From positions 35,016 to 99,015 of the forward strand of contig JAJFJA010000061.1 in the NCBI GenBank assembly GCA_021774445.1: a stretch of DNA of 64,000 bases. The letters run 5' to 3'. Made by a program: the position numbers and the translations under genes. Below are positions 18,222 through 27,207 of the stretch, piece by piece. Below the pieces are notes generated by a model. The model was given only the letters and a program-made list of their open reading frames with translations. It did not search any database and had not been told where the DNA came from. This DNA comes from Alphaproteobacteria bacterium. GTDB taxonomy: Bacteria; Pseudomonadota; Alphaproteobacteria; UBA6615. The first letter of the stretch is position 1; every line of letters starts with the position of its first letter.

Positions 18222-19142
18222 ATGGACCAGATTATCGCCGGCGAACCAGATCAAGTGGCCGCGCCGATCAAGGATGGCGACACCGCCAGTTTCATGGCCG
18301 ACGTCATTGAAGCGTCCCAGGAAGTTCCGATTATCGTCGATTTCTGGGCGACCTGGTGCGGCCCCTGCAAACAACTCACGCCGGCGCTGGAAAAAGTCGT
18401 GCGCGACGCCCGCGGCGCCGTCCGCCTCGTCAAGATCGATGTCGACAAGAACCCGGACCTGTCGCAGCAACTTCGCATTCAATCGATCCCGACGGTCTAC
18501 GCCTTTCACGGCGGCCGCCCCGTCGATGCTTTTCAGGGCGCCCTGCCGGAGAGCCAGATCAAGGCCTGGGTCGATAAGCTCATCGCCACCGCCGGCGGCG
18601 CCGCCGGCGCGTCGCCCGTAGCGGAGGCGCTGGCCGCCGCGGAAGCCGCCATCCAAGCCGGCGATAACGGCAGCGCCACGACCATCTATGGCCAGGTTCT
18701 CACCCACGAACCCGATAATCTTGCGGCCCAGGTCGGCCTCGCCAAATGTTATCTCCAAACCGGCGACAGCGAAGCGGCCCGCGAGGTCATCGATCAGGTG
18801 CCGGCGGAGTCCCGCGACAGCGCCGAGGTGAGAGCGGTCCTGTCGGCGCTGGAGCTCGCCGAAACCGCCAGCGCGGCGGCCGGGCGCCAGGATGAATTGC
18901 ATGCCGCTCTGGCCGCCAACGAGAATGACCACCAGGCCCGCTACGACCTGGCGCTCGCTCTTTATGGTAACGGCGACACGGCGGCGGCGATTGCTGCGTT
19001 GCTGGAGGTCGTCCGTCGCGACCGTGCCTGGAACGACGAGGCCGCCCGCCAACAGCTCTTGAAAATCTTTGAGGCACTCGGCCCGACCGATCCCCTGACC
19101 CTGGAGTCCCGGCGCCAACTATCGACAATGCTGTTCTCATGA
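18222..19142 (+). CDS. Thioredoxin-domain/TPR co-chaperone (CnoX/YbbN-like)
   Basis: Cytosolic thioredoxin-fold protein of 306 residues. The thioredoxin domain (about residues 25-130) contains VDFWATWCGPCKQLTPALE with an intact WCGPC active site, unlike E. coli YbbN, and the cis-Pro segment RIQSIPTVYAF. The C-terminal half is helical, with TPR-like repeats (IYGQVLTHEPDNLAAQVGLA; DLALALYGNGDTAAAIAAL). Family members hold unfolding substrates for DnaK/GroEL under oxidative stress. The stop overlaps the next start (ATGA). Confidence 0.88.
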   Translation: MDQIIAGEPDQVAAPIKDGDTASFMADVIEASQEVPIIVDFWATWCGPCKQLTPALEKVVRDARGAVRLVKIDVDKNPDLSQQLRIQSIPTVYAFHGGRPVDAFQGALPESQIKAWVDKLIATAGGAAGASPVAEALAAAEAAIQAGDNGSATTIYGQVLTHEPDNLAAQVGLAKCYLQTGDSEAAREVIDQVPAESRDSAEVRAVLSALELAETASAAAGRQDELHAALAANENDHQARYDLALALYGNGDTAAAIAALLEVVRRDRAWNDEAARQQLLKIFEALGPTDPLTLESRRQLSTMLFS

Positions 19143-19816
19143 CCCTCGGCTCGTTCGAACCCAGCTTCGCCGACCTGCCGGCCGAACTGCCGATATTTCC
19201 CTTGCCCGGCGCGCTGCTGCTGCCCCATGGCCAGCTCCCCCTCAATATCTTTGAGCCCCGCTATCTCGAGATGATCTCGGCCGCCCTCGCCGGCCCCCGT
19301 ATGATCGGCATGATTCAGCCGGCCGCCGACGTCGATCAAGCCGGTCCGGTCGCCGATGAGGTGCCGATTTTTTCCGTCGGCTGCGCCGGCCGCATCGTCG
19401 CTTTTCAGGAGGCTGACGATCATCGCCTGCTGATCACGCTCAAGGGCATCTGCCGTTTTGCGGTCACCGAGGAGCTGCCGGTCTACCAAGGCTTCCGCCG
19501 GGTCCGCCCCGACTACGCGCCCTACGCCGCCGACCTCGGACCGGAAGTCGACGCCGACATCGATCGCCTCCGCCTTCTCGGTGATCTGCGTGCCTATTTC
19601 GACGAAAGCGGCATCGCCGCGGATTGGGATGCCATCGAGCGCGCCCCGACCGCCCGTTTGGTCACGACGTTGGCCATGGTTTGCCCTTTTGAGACCGATG
19701 AAAAGCAGGCCCTGCTTGAAAGCCCCGACACCGCGCGCCGCGCGAAACTGATGATTGCCCTGATCGAGGCCGCCCTGCGCAGCGACGATTTGACCACCCG
19801 CACGGCGCGCCACTGA
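19139..19816 (+). CDS. Lon-protease substrate-binding (LON N) domain protein
   Basis: 225-residue stand-alone LON-substrate-binding domain with no protease domain. The signature LPIFPLPGALLLPHGQLPLN followed by IFEPRYLEMI opens the protein, and FSVGCAGRIVAFQEADD lies further on. Such proteins are common in alphaproteobacteria next to a thioredoxin/TPR gene and Trm112; their function is not established, perhaps linked to proteolysis or protein quality control. Coupled by ATGA overlap to the upstream gene and immediately followed (0 bp) by the Trm112 gene. Confidence 0.87.
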   Translation: MTLGSFEPSFADLPAELPIFPLPGALLLPHGQLPLNIFEPRYLEMISAALAGPRMIGMIQPAADVDQAGPVADEVPIFSVGCAGRIVAFQEADDHRLLITLKGICRFAVTEELPVYQGFRRVRPDYAPYAADLGPEVDADIDRLRLLGDLRAYFDESGIAADWDAIERAPTARLVTTLAMVCPFETDEKQALLESPDTARRAKLMIALIEAALRSDDLTTRTARH

Positions 19817-20032
19817 ATGACCGAGGATCCGCAGATGCCCCCAGCGCGCGCCGCCATTGACCCCAAACTTCTCGAGATCTTGGTCTGCCCGCTCACCAAG
19901 GGGCCGCTGCGCTATGTCCCCGACCAGCAGGAACTGGTCAGCGAACAAGCCGGCCTCGCCTACCCGATCCGCGACGGCATCCCGATTATGCTGGCCGAAG
20001 AGGCGCGCGAACTCGAGGATAACGAGCGTTAG
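19817..20032 (+). CDS. Trm112 family protein
   Basis: 71-residue small protein. LEILVCPLTKGPLRYVPDQQ and LAYPIRDGIPIMLAEEAREL are the Trm112 core. Trm112 proteins activate SAM-dependent methyltransferases in eukaryotes and archaea; the bacterial role is unsettled. Only one Cys remains (in VCPLTK), so a full zinc site is absent, as in many proteobacterial members. The ATG directly follows the previous stop, indicating co-translation. Confidence 0.88.
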   Translation: MTEDPQMPPARAAIDPKLLEILVCPLTKGPLRYVPDQQELVSEQAGLAYPIRDGIPIMLAEEARELEDNER

Positions 20033-20035
20033 CCG

Positions 20036-20407
20036 GTGAGCACGCCGGAGACCCAGCACTGGCCGCAAGAAATCGACTACGATTCGGCATCGAAACGACT
20101 ACGGATCGTTTTCGATAACGGCGTCGACGTCAGCTTGTCGGCGGAGTTGTTGCGGGTCGAGAGTCCGTCCGCCGAGGTTAGGGGTCACGGCGCCGGACAA
20201 AAGACCATCGTCCCCGGCCGCCGCCATGTCGGTATCATGAAAGTCGAACCCGTCGGCAACTACGCCGTTCGGCTGGTCTTCGACGACCTGCACGACACCG
20301 GTCTTTACAGTTGGCGCTATCTCTATGAACTCGGCCAGACCCAGGATCGGCTCTGGCAAGACTATCTCGCCGCCCTCGACCAACAGGGCCTAAGCCGCGA
20401 TCCGTAG
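20036..20407 (+). CDS. DUF971 (gamma-butyrobetaine hydroxylase-like N-terminal) domain protein
   Basis: 123-residue single-domain protein from a GTG start at 20036, 3 bp after the Trm112 stop. The fold is recognised by LRIVFDNGVDVSLSAELLRV, VGIMKVEPVGNYAVRLVFDD and HDTGLYSWRYLYELG. The same domain sits at the N-terminus of gamma-butyrobetaine dioxygenases and in proteins linked to iron-sulfur cluster handling; the role here is unknown. Last gene of the four-gene chain beginning at 18222. Confidence 0.85.
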   Translation: MSTPETQHWPQEIDYDSASKRLRIVFDNGVDVSLSAELLRVESPSAEVRGHGAGQKTIVPGRRHVGIMKVEPVGNYAVRLVFDDLHDTGLYSWRYLYELGQTQDRLWQDYLAALDQQGLSRDP

Positions 20408-20414
20408 CCCGCCC

Positions 20415-20446
20415 CGTCTTTGCGAGCGACTGTAAAGCAATCCACC
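20415..20446 (+). repeat. Dispersed intergenic repeat, copy 2
   Basis: Second copy of the element seen at 11357: TTTGCGAGCG-n-AAAGCAATCCACC, in the 76-bp gap between the convergent DUF971 and UbiH-type genes. Confidence 0.55.
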
Positions 20447-20483
20447 CGCCTCCGCCGGACGAGCGCGGCGCCCCGGGCCGGCC

Positions 20484-21719
20484 CTACAGCGCCTCGCCCC
20501 GCGCCAAGCGCGGCAGCGTCCCCACTACCCCCATGGCGTGGCGCATGAACAACCGCCGCAGCGGCGGCACCGCGTTCACCGCCGCCAGTCCGAGGTCGCG
20601 GCCCAGCCGCACCGGCGCAATGTCGTTGGAAAACAGCCGGTTCAGTCCGTCGGTGACGAACATCAGCAGCGTGTTGTCGAAGCACCGCCACTGCTCATAG
20701 CGCCGCAACACCGCGGCACTGCCCACATCGAGGCCGAGCCGCCGCGCATCCACCACCAACTCGGCCAGGGCCGCCACGTCGCGCAGCCCCATATTGAGGC
20801 CTTGCCCGGCAATCGGATGGATCGCATGCGCCGCATCGCCGACCAGTGCCATGCGCGGCGCCGTGTAGCGTTCGGCATGCAGCACCCCCAAGGGATAGCA
20901 CCAGCGCGGCCCGATCACCGCCGGCGCCCCGAGAAAGTCGCCGAACCGGCGTGCCAACTCGGCCTCGAACGCCTTGTCCGGCAGCGCTGTCATCGCCGGC
21001 GCCAGCGCCCGCCGCTCCGTCCACACGATCGATGACAGATGGCGGCCTTGATCGTCATCCAGCAACGGCAGAATCGCAAACGGCCCGGCCGGCAAGAAGC
21101 GTTCATGGGCAATGTTGCGGTGCGGCCGCTCATGCGCGACGGTGCAAACGATGCCGGATTGCCGGTATTGCCACTCGGCAACGGCAATCCCCATACGCTG
21201 CCGCTGCGCCGAATGCCGTCCGTCACAGGCGAACAGCACCGCGGCGGTGATCTCCCTGCCATCCTCGAGCGTGACCCGCACCCCCGGTCCCTCCTCGACG
21301 ACCTGCGCCACCGCCACCGGTGCCAGCAAGTCGAGCCTGTCGAGACTTGCCGCCAGTTGCAGCAGGGCCGCGCGGATCACCCGGTTCTCCACCATGTAGC
21401 CCATCGGCCGGTCGCCGATCTCCGCATGGTCGTAATGCAGGAACCAAGGCGACTCCTGATCGCTGACCCTAATCTCCTTGATCGGGCAGGCTTGCCCGGC
21501 GAGCCGCGGCCACAACCCGATCCCCGCCAACACCTGCTGACTGCCATGGGCGATCGCCGAAGCCCGGCCGTCGAACTCGGCCGCAAGCCACTTTGCTGGC
21601 GTCCCGCTGTCGAGCACGACCACCTTGAGCCCGGCCCCGGCCAAGCCGCAGGCCAGGCTTAGCCCGACCATGCCGCCGCCGATAATCACGACCTCGCTGC
21701 GTATCGGATCCCTCATCAC
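20484..21719 (-). CDS. UbiH/UbiF/VisC-family FAD-dependent hydroxylase
   Basis: Probable ubiquinone-ring hydroxylase, 411 residues, peripheral to the inner membrane. The N-terminal dinucleotide fold EVVIIGGGMVGLSLACGLAG, the DG motif LFACDGRHSAQRQRMG and the GD motif MALVGDAAHAIHPIAGQGLN show an FAD-monooxygenase of the UbiH family; the last matches its quinone-hydroxylase signature. Which ring carbon is hydroxylated cannot be told, since alphaproteobacteria use UbiL, UbiM and other family members with varied regioselectivity. Start taken at the first of two adjacent Met codons. Divergent from amtB, sharing the 288-bp region 21720-22007. Confidence 0.85.
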   Translation of the reverse strand: MMRDPIRSEVVIIGGGMVGLSLACGLAGAGLKVVVLDSGTPAKWLAAEFDGRASAIAHGSQQVLAGIGLWPRLAGQACPIKEIRVSDQESPWFLHYDHAEIGDRPMGYMVENRVIRAALLQLAASLDRLDLLAPVAVAQVVEEGPGVRVTLEDGREITAAVLFACDGRHSAQRQRMGIAVAEWQYRQSGIVCTVAHERPHRNIAHERFLPAGPFAILPLLDDDQGRHLSSIVWTERRALAPAMTALPDKAFEAELARRFGDFLGAPAVIGPRWCYPLGVLHAERYTAPRMALVGDAAHAIHPIAGQGLNMGLRDVAALAELVVDARRLGLDVGSAAVLRRYEQWRCFDNTLLMFVTDGLNRLFSNDIAPVRLGRDLGLAAVNAVPPLRRLFMRHAMGVVGTLPRLARGEAL

Positions 21720-21865
21720 GGGTCGCTCTCATTCTGTACGAGATGCCGGGCCACCATGGCGCCTCCACTCTCCTACCGGAGCCATCGCCTGTCCAGCGAT
21801 CGCCGACCGGCCGCGTCATCGAGTCGCCGCGCCCGCGCTCATTATTTAGTCACGTCTTTTACCCG

Positions 21866-21882
21866 TGCCTATTTCCTAGGCA
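21866..21882. promoter_or_regulatory. 17-bp palindrome upstream of the amtB sigma-54 promoter (possible NtrC site)
   Basis: Perfect 6-bp arms TGCCTA/TAGGCA separated by TTTCC, about 65-80 bp upstream of the -24 element. Length and TGC/GCA ends match the NtrC enhancer layout (TGCAC-n7-GTGCA), but the inner bases differ, so assignment to NtrC is inference. Confidence 0.4.
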
Positions 21883-21945
21883 TAATCTCGGGGCCGGCCC
21901 GCCGCCGGCCCGCCAACAGCGCCCGACGAACCGCCGCTACGGCGC

Positions 21946-21962
21946 TTGGCACGGTTCTTGAG
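21946..21962 (+). promoter_or_regulatory. Sigma-54 (-24/-12) promoter of amtB
   Basis: TTGGCACGGTTCTTGAG fits the sigma-54 consensus TGGCACG-n4-TTGCW with the required 10 bp between GG (21948-21949) and the -12 dinucleotide, which is GA rather than GC. The predicted start of transcription near 21973 leaves a ~35-nt leader before the GTG start at 22008, preceded by the Shine-Dalgarno AAGGAG (21996-22001). Confidence 0.65.
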
Positions 21963-22007
21963 TTGGTGTCCCCGGGTTAACGCGCCAAAAAGGTCAAGGA
22001 GAGGATT

Positions 22008-23306
22008 GTGTACGTGTCCGCAACTCGCAAATACGCCGGTCTGGTGGCTCTGGTCGCCGCCGCCGCAACCACCCCGGCCATGGCGCAGGAAACCGCGCTG
22101 GACAGCGGCGACACCGCCTGGATGATGACATCGACCGTGCTCGTGCTGATGATGACGATTCCCGGTCTCGCCCTCTTTTACGGCGGTATGGTGCGCAAGA
22201 AGAATGTGCTCACGACGATCATGCAGAGTTTCGCCGTCACCTGCCTGATGACGGTGATTTGGATGGTTGTCGGCTATTCTCTCGCCTTCTCCGATGGCGG
22301 TGCCGCGAACACCTTTGTTGGCGGTTTCAGCAACCTCTTCTTGGGCAATCTCGGTATCGACGCCCTCAGCGGCACCATTCCCGAGACCGTCTTCATGACC
22401 TTTCAGATGACCTTCGCCATTATCACGCCGGCGTTGATCACCGGGGCCTTTGCCGATCGCATGAAGTTTTCCGCCATGCTGCTTTTCCTCGGCGCCTGGA
22501 GCGTCATCGTCTACGCACCGGTCACTCATTGGGTTTGGGGCGGCGGTTTTCTCGGCAATCTTGGTGTGCTCGATTTCGCCGGCGGCACTGTCGTCCACAT
22601 CAATGCCGGCATCGCCGGCTTGGTTGCCGCGATGGTCCTCGGCAAGCGCCGCGGCTACGGTACCGAAAACATGGCGCCCCACAATCTGGTGCTCAGTGTC
22701 ATCGGCGCCAGCTTGCTGTGGGTCGGCTGGTTCGGCTTCAACGCCGGCTCGGCGCTCACCGCCGGCACCCTGGCCGGCATGGCCATGACGGTAACCCAGA
22801 TCTGCACCGCCGCCGCCGCTTTGTCCTGGATGTTTCTCGAATGGGTGCTGCGCGGCAAGCCCAGCATCCTCGGCATCATCTCCGGCGCCATTGCTGGCCT
22901 GGTCGCGGTTACCCCGGCGGCTGGCTTTGTCGATCCCCGCGGTGCGCTGATTATCGGCATCGCTGCCGGGATCGCCTGTTACTTCGGCGCCACCTGGCTC
23001 AAGCGCGCCGGCGGTTACGACGATTCCCTCGACGTCTTCGGCGTCCATGGCGTCGGCGGCATCGTTGGCGCTCTGCTCACCGGCGTCTTCGCCGTTGAGG
23101 TCATTGGCGGCACGCCTGGGCTGTTGGAAGGCAATCCGGGCCAGGTTTGGACCCAGTTCGTCGGCATCCTGGCGACCTTGGTTTGGTCCGGATTGGCCAC
23201 TTTGGTAATTCTGAAGGTTGTCGACCGGGTCGTCGGTCTGCGCGTCCCCGAACAGGCCGAGATCGAAGGGCTCGACATCAATCTCCATGGTGAAGTGGTG
23301 CAATAG
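22008..23306 (+). CDS. amtB: Ammonium transporter (Amt/MEP/Rh family)
   Basis: Trimeric inner-membrane ammonium channel, 432 residues with an N-terminal signal sequence (LVALVAAAATTPAMAQE) and eleven expected helices. Motifs: GLALFYGGMVRKKNVL, FQMTFAIITPALITGAFADR, WGGGFLGNLGVLDFAGGTVV (His-lined pore region) and DSLDVFGVHGVGGIVGALLT. GTG start chosen for the SD six bases upstream. Unusually for a proteobacterial amtB, no glnK/PII gene is adjacent. The sigma-54-type promoter and palindrome upstream suggest induction by NtrC under nitrogen limitation. Confidence 0.95.
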   Translation: MYVSATRKYAGLVALVAAAATTPAMAQETALDSGDTAWMMTSTVLVLMMTIPGLALFYGGMVRKKNVLTTIMQSFAVTCLMTVIWMVVGYSLAFSDGGAANTFVGGFSNLFLGNLGIDALSGTIPETVFMTFQMTFAIITPALITGAFADRMKFSAMLLFLGAWSVIVYAPVTHWVWGGGFLGNLGVLDFAGGTVVHINAGIAGLVAAMVLGKRRGYGTENMAPHNLVLSVIGASLLWVGWFGFNAGSALTAGTLAGMAMTVTQICTAAAALSWMFLEWVLRGKPSILGIISGAIAGLVAVTPAAGFVDPRGALIIGIAAGIACYFGATWLKRAGGYDDSLDVFGVHGVGGIVGALLTGVFAVEVIGGTPGLLEGNPGQVWTQFVGILATLVWSGLATLVILKVVDRVVGLRVPEQAEIEGLDINLHGEVVQ

Positions 23307-23449
23307 CGGCCGCCAATCCCCCCCACCGGCACTAAGGGCCGTCACCATCGTGGCGGCGCTCTCTTTTGTGTTAGCTTTATCGATCTCTTAGCTTGTCTAG
23401 CCAAACCATTGAGCTTACGATCCGATTCCGCCGCAGCTAGCCATGCGCG

Positions 23450-24649
23450 ATGCATAACGACCGCCTCGACACCCTGACGGACTATCCTTTTGATCGCCTG
23501 CGCAGCCTTTTGCGCGGGATCGATCCGCCGTCCGCCGTACCCCCGGTGCTGATGCACATTGGCGAGCCCAAACACCAGCCCCCGGCGCTGATCGCCCCGA
23601 TCGTTGCCGAGCATGCCGACGATTGGCGCCGTTACCCGCCGCCGAACGGCACCCCGGCATTTCGCGAAACCGTCGTCGCCTGGCTCAACCGCCGCTACCG
23701 CTTGCCCGCCGGTATGCTCGATCCGGACCGCCATGTCGCCCTTGTCGCCGGCACCCGGGAAGCCTTGTTTCTCACCGCCCTCGCCACGGTTCCCACCGCC
23801 AAGCGGGGTCGCCGTCCGGCGGTCCTGATGCCCAATCCCTTCTATCAGGTCTATGTCGGTGCTGCCGAAATCGCCGGCGCCGAAGCGGTTTTATTGCCGG
23901 CGTCCGCGGCCAACGGATTTCAGCCCGATTTGGCGACCGTGTCCCCCGAGCTGCTCGATCGCACGGCGCTTGTCTATCTCAACTCACCGGCGAACCCGCA
24001 GGGATCGGTCGCGGATCTTGCCCAATTGTGCGCCGCCATTCGCCTCGCCCGCGATCATGATTTTATGCTCGCGGTGGACGAATGTTACGCCGAGATCTAC
24101 ACCGCCGATCCGCCGCCGGGCGGTCTTGAAGCCTGCGCCACCCTTGCCGGCGGTTGCGCCAATGTTTTGGTGTTCCACAGCCTCAGCAAACGCTCCAGTG
24201 CCCCTGGTCTACGCTCCGGATTCGTCGCCGGCGACCCCGACTTCATCGCCCGTTTTATGCGCTTGCGCCAATATGCCGGCGCCCTTGTCCCATTGCCCGT
24301 GGTCGCCGCGTCCGCAGCTTTGTGGCGGGACGAGGCCCATGTCGAAGCCAACCGCGCCCTCTACCGCGAGAAATTCGCCCTCGCCGGGGATCTCCTCGGC
24401 GACCATCCGGCCACTCGGCCCGCCGGTGGTTTCTACCTCTGGCTCGATGTCGGTGACGGTGAGGCGGCGGCGCGGCGCTTGTGGGCGGAGGCCGCAATTC
24501 AGGTCATGCCCGGCACTTATTTGGCCCGCGACCAAGCCGGCGGCAATCCCGGCGCGGCCTATATCCGCGCCGCCCTCGTCCACGACCTGGACACCACAAG
24601 CGACGCGATAACGCGTTTGAATCACGTGCTGGCCGGCCGGCTGGCATGA
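23450..24649 (+). CDS. PLP-dependent class I/II aminotransferase (DapC-like)
   Basis: Fold-type I aminotransferase of 399 residues. The cofactor-binding lysine lies in FHSLSKRSSAPGLRSGF; upstream are the PLP-contact blocks VALVAGTREALFLTAL, PNPFYQVYVGAAEIAGAE, YLNSPANPQGSV and VDECYAEIY; APGLRSGF gives the phosphate/substrate Arg. Closest in overall character to succinyldiaminopimelate aminotransferases (DapC) of alphaproteobacteria, which act in lysine and peptidoglycan precursor synthesis, but no other dap gene is nearby. 18 bp before ftsK on the same strand. Confidence 0.82.
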   Translation: MHNDRLDTLTDYPFDRLRSLLRGIDPPSAVPPVLMHIGEPKHQPPALIAPIVAEHADDWRRYPPPNGTPAFRETVVAWLNRRYRLPAGMLDPDRHVALVAGTREALFLTALATVPTAKRGRRPAVLMPNPFYQVYVGAAEIAGAEAVLLPASAANGFQPDLATVSPELLDRTALVYLNSPANPQGSVADLAQLCAAIRLARDHDFMLAVDECYAEIYTADPPPGGLEACATLAGGCANVLVFHSLSKRSSAPGLRSGFVAGDPDFIARFMRLRQYAGALVPLPVVAASAALWRDEAHVEANRALYREKFALAGDLLGDHPATRPAGGFYLWLDVGDGEAAARRLWAEAAIQVMPGTYLARDQAGGNPGAAYIRAALVHDLDTTSDAITRLNHVLAGRLA

Positions 24650-24667
24650 GTTTGATGAGGTAGCACC

Positions 24668-27082
24668 ATGGCGGCAAAGCGCAAGACACGAGCAACGGCC
24701 TCAGGTTTCGTGCCCCAGGTCTTGCGGGATTATTGCGCCCGGCGCCTGACCGACGCCACCGGTTGGTCCTTGCTGGTCATGGCCGGTTTCATGGCCCTGG
24801 CGGTGCTCAGCTTCAATCCTGCCGACCCGTCTCTGAACCACGCGGTAGAAGGGTCGGCCAGCAATCTGCTCGGCACCGGCGGCGCGGTCACCGCCGATTT
24901 GCTGATCCAGTTCCTCGGTCTCGCCGCCGCCTTACCGGTCCTGGTTTTGTTTGCTTGGGGCCTGCGCATCCTGCTCGGCCGTGAGCTCCCGCGGCCCACC
25001 CGCCGCGTCGTACTGCTTACCATCGCGATCGCCGCCACCGCTTTTGCCCTGACCGTGTTCGACCGGCCCAGCACCGACCAGCTCGGCGCCTATCCCGGCG
25101 GCGCCATCGGTGTTCTGTTGGTGCGGCCGCTCAATCATTTCGGCGCCGGTCTCGGCCTCACGCCGGGCAGCATCGCCTTGGTTGCCGCGACCATCGCCCT
25201 CTTGCTCGGCCTCTACGTGCTCGGCATCACCCCCGGCGAATGGCGCCAGGCCGGCCGCGCCGCCGCCGGCGGGGCCCGGGTCTCCGCCGCCGCCACCGGA
25301 CGCGCCGCGCGGCTTGGCGCCACCGCGGCCCGCCGCGGCGCCCGTTATGTCAGCGAGGCCAGGGCCCGCGCCCGCAGCGAGCCGCGCCTGAAGATCGAAA
25401 AATCCCCTTCCGTCAGGGCCAAACAGCCCGCGCCCGTACCGGAGGTCGAGACCACTGAACGGCGCGCGCCGATCGTCGAGACCAGAAGCTCGCCGCCACG
25501 TGTCAGCAAGCGCGCCCTTTCCGGTCGCCAGAAGCGCCTCGATTTGCCGGTCCCGGTTGGCGAGTACGAGTTGCCGCCGCTGGATCTGTTGACCCCGCCG
25601 CCCCATGACGGCGCGGCCGCGCAAATCAACGAGGAAGCTCTCGAAGAGAACGCCCGCTTACTCGAATCCGTGCTGGAGGATTTCGGCGTTCGCGGCGAGA
25701 TCGTCAAAGTCCGCCCCGGCCCCGTGGTCACCTTGTACGAACTCGAGCCCGCGCCCGGCACCAAGACCAGCCGGGTCATCTCCCTCGCCGACGACATTGC
25801 CCGTTCCATGAGCGCGGTATCCGTACGCATCGCCGTGGTTCCCGGCCGCAACGCCATCGGCATCGAGCTCCCCAACGCCCACCGCGAGATGGTCCATTTG
25901 CAGGAGTTGCTCGCCTGCAACGAGTTCGAAAAATCCCAAGGCGCCCTGACCCTTGCGCTCGGCAAGGACATCGGCGGCACCCCGGTGGTCGTCGATCTCG
26001 CGCGCATGCCCCATCTGCTGATCGCCGGCACCACCGGCTCTGGCAAGTCGGTGGGCGTGAACTCGATGATCTTGTCCCTGCTCTACCGTCTGCGTCCCGA
26101 CCAGTGCCGCTTCATCATGATCGATCCCAAAATGCTGGAGCTGTCGGTATATCAGGGCATACCCCATCTCATGGCGCCGGTGGTCACCGATGCCAAGAAG
26201 GCGGTCGTCGCCCTGAAATGGGTCGTGCGCGAGATGGAGAACCGCTATCGCGCCATGTCCAAACTCGGTGTCCGCAATATCGCCGGTTACAATCAGCGCC
26301 TCGAACACGCCCGCAGCAAAGGCGAAATCTTACAGCGCCGCGTCCAGACCGGCTTCGACCCCGACACCGGCAAGCCGGTTTTCGAGGAGCAGGCCCTCGA
26401 CACCACCGCCTTGCCTCATATTGTCGTCATCGTCGATGAGATGGCCGACCTTATGCTGGTCGCCGGCAAGGATGTCGAAGCGGCCATTCAGCGCCTCGCC
26501 CAAATGGCCCGCGCCGCCGGTATTCATCTCATCATGGCCACGCAGCGGCCGTCCGTCGATGTCGTCACCGGCACCATCAAGGCCAACTTCCCGACCCGCA
26601 TCAGCTTCCAGGTCACCAGCAAGATCGATAGCCGCACCATCCTGGGCGGACAGGGCGCCGAGCAACTGCTCGGCATGGGCGATATGCTCAACATGGCCGG
26701 TGGCGGCCGCATCACCCGTGTGCACGGCCCCTTTGTCTCCGACGCCGAGGTCGAGGATATCGTCATGTTTCTCAAGCAACAGGGTGAGCCGGACTATATC
26801 GACGAGGTCACCGAGGACGACGACGTCGCGGCCGGCATTCCCGGTTTCGAGATCACCAGCCTGGGCGACTCCGACGGCGGCGAAAACTCCCTCTACGATC
26901 AGGCCGTGGCCTTGGTCACGCGCGAGGGCAAGGCCTCCACCAGCTTCGTCCAGCGTCATCTCCAGATCGGCTACAACCGCGCCGCCCGCATTATCGAGCA
27001 GATGGAGAAGGAGGGCGTCATCAGCGGCGCCAATCATGTCGGCAAAAGAGAAGTCCTTGCCGGCGCCCCGCCGGAGATCTGA
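24668..27082 (+). CDS. ftsK: DNA translocase FtsK
   Basis: Septum-located hexameric DNA pump that helps segregate chromosome termini and activate XerCD. 804 residues: four or five N-terminal membrane helices (residues ~35-190), a basic/proline-rich linker (~190-310), and the motor domain with Walker A AGTTGSGKSVGVNSMI, Walker B HIVVIVDEMADLM and MATQRPSVDVVTG. The C-terminal winged-helix gamma domain, which reads KOPS sequences, starts around ENSLYDQAVALVTREGKAST. Full-length and intact. Followed after 125 bp by lolA. Confidence 0.97.
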   Translation: MAAKRKTRATASGFVPQVLRDYCARRLTDATGWSLLVMAGFMALAVLSFNPADPSLNHAVEGSASNLLGTGGAVTADLLIQFLGLAAALPVLVLFAWGLRILLGRELPRPTRRVVLLTIAIAATAFALTVFDRPSTDQLGAYPGGAIGVLLVRPLNHFGAGLGLTPGSIALVAATIALLLGLYVLGITPGEWRQAGRAAAGGARVSAAATGRAARLGATAARRGARYVSEARARARSEPRLKIEKSPSVRAKQPAPVPEVETTERRAPIVETRSSPPRVSKRALSGRQKRLDLPVPVGEYELPPLDLLTPPPHDGAAAQINEEALEENARLLESVLEDFGVRGEIVKVRPGPVVTLYELEPAPGTKTSRVISLADDIARSMSAVSVRIAVVPGRNAIGIELPNAHREMVHLQELLACNEFEKSQGALTLALGKDIGGTPVVVDLARMPHLLIAGTTGSGKSVGVNSMILSLLYRLRPDQCRFIMIDPKMLELSVYQGIPHLMAPVVTDAKKAVVALKWVVREMENRYRAMSKLGVRNIAGYNQRLEHARSKGEILQRRVQTGFDPDTGKPVFEEQALDTTALPHIVVIVDEMADLMLVAGKDVEAAIQRLAQMARAAGIHLIMATQRPSVDVVTGTIKANFPTRISFQVTSKIDSRTILGGQGAEQLLGMGDMLNMAGGGRITRVHGPFVSDAEVEDIVMFLKQQGEPDYIDEVTEDDDVAAGIPGFEITSLGDSDGGENSLYDQAVALVTREGKASTSFVQRHLQIGYNRAARIIEQMEKEGVISGANHVGKREVLAGAPPEI

Positions 27083-27207
27083 TCCGCCGCAGCTGAAGGC
27101 GGTGAGCGCGGCATGGCGATCCACCGGGGCCGGCCGCGGCAACCGGGGTCTGGCCGGCCTCCCTGCCACCCTTGGCATTGCCGCGGACCGTCCCCATCTA
27201 AGCCATC

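Noticed and set aside
21876..23348. Minus-strand ORF (490 codons) opposite amtB
   Set aside because: Antisense shadow of the clear Amt transporter; composition is Gly/Asp/His-rich and without motifs.
23309..23357. Possible terminator hairpin after amtB (GCCGCCA/TGGCGGC)
   Set aside because: The loop is 35 nt and only four Ts follow at a distance, so support is too weak.
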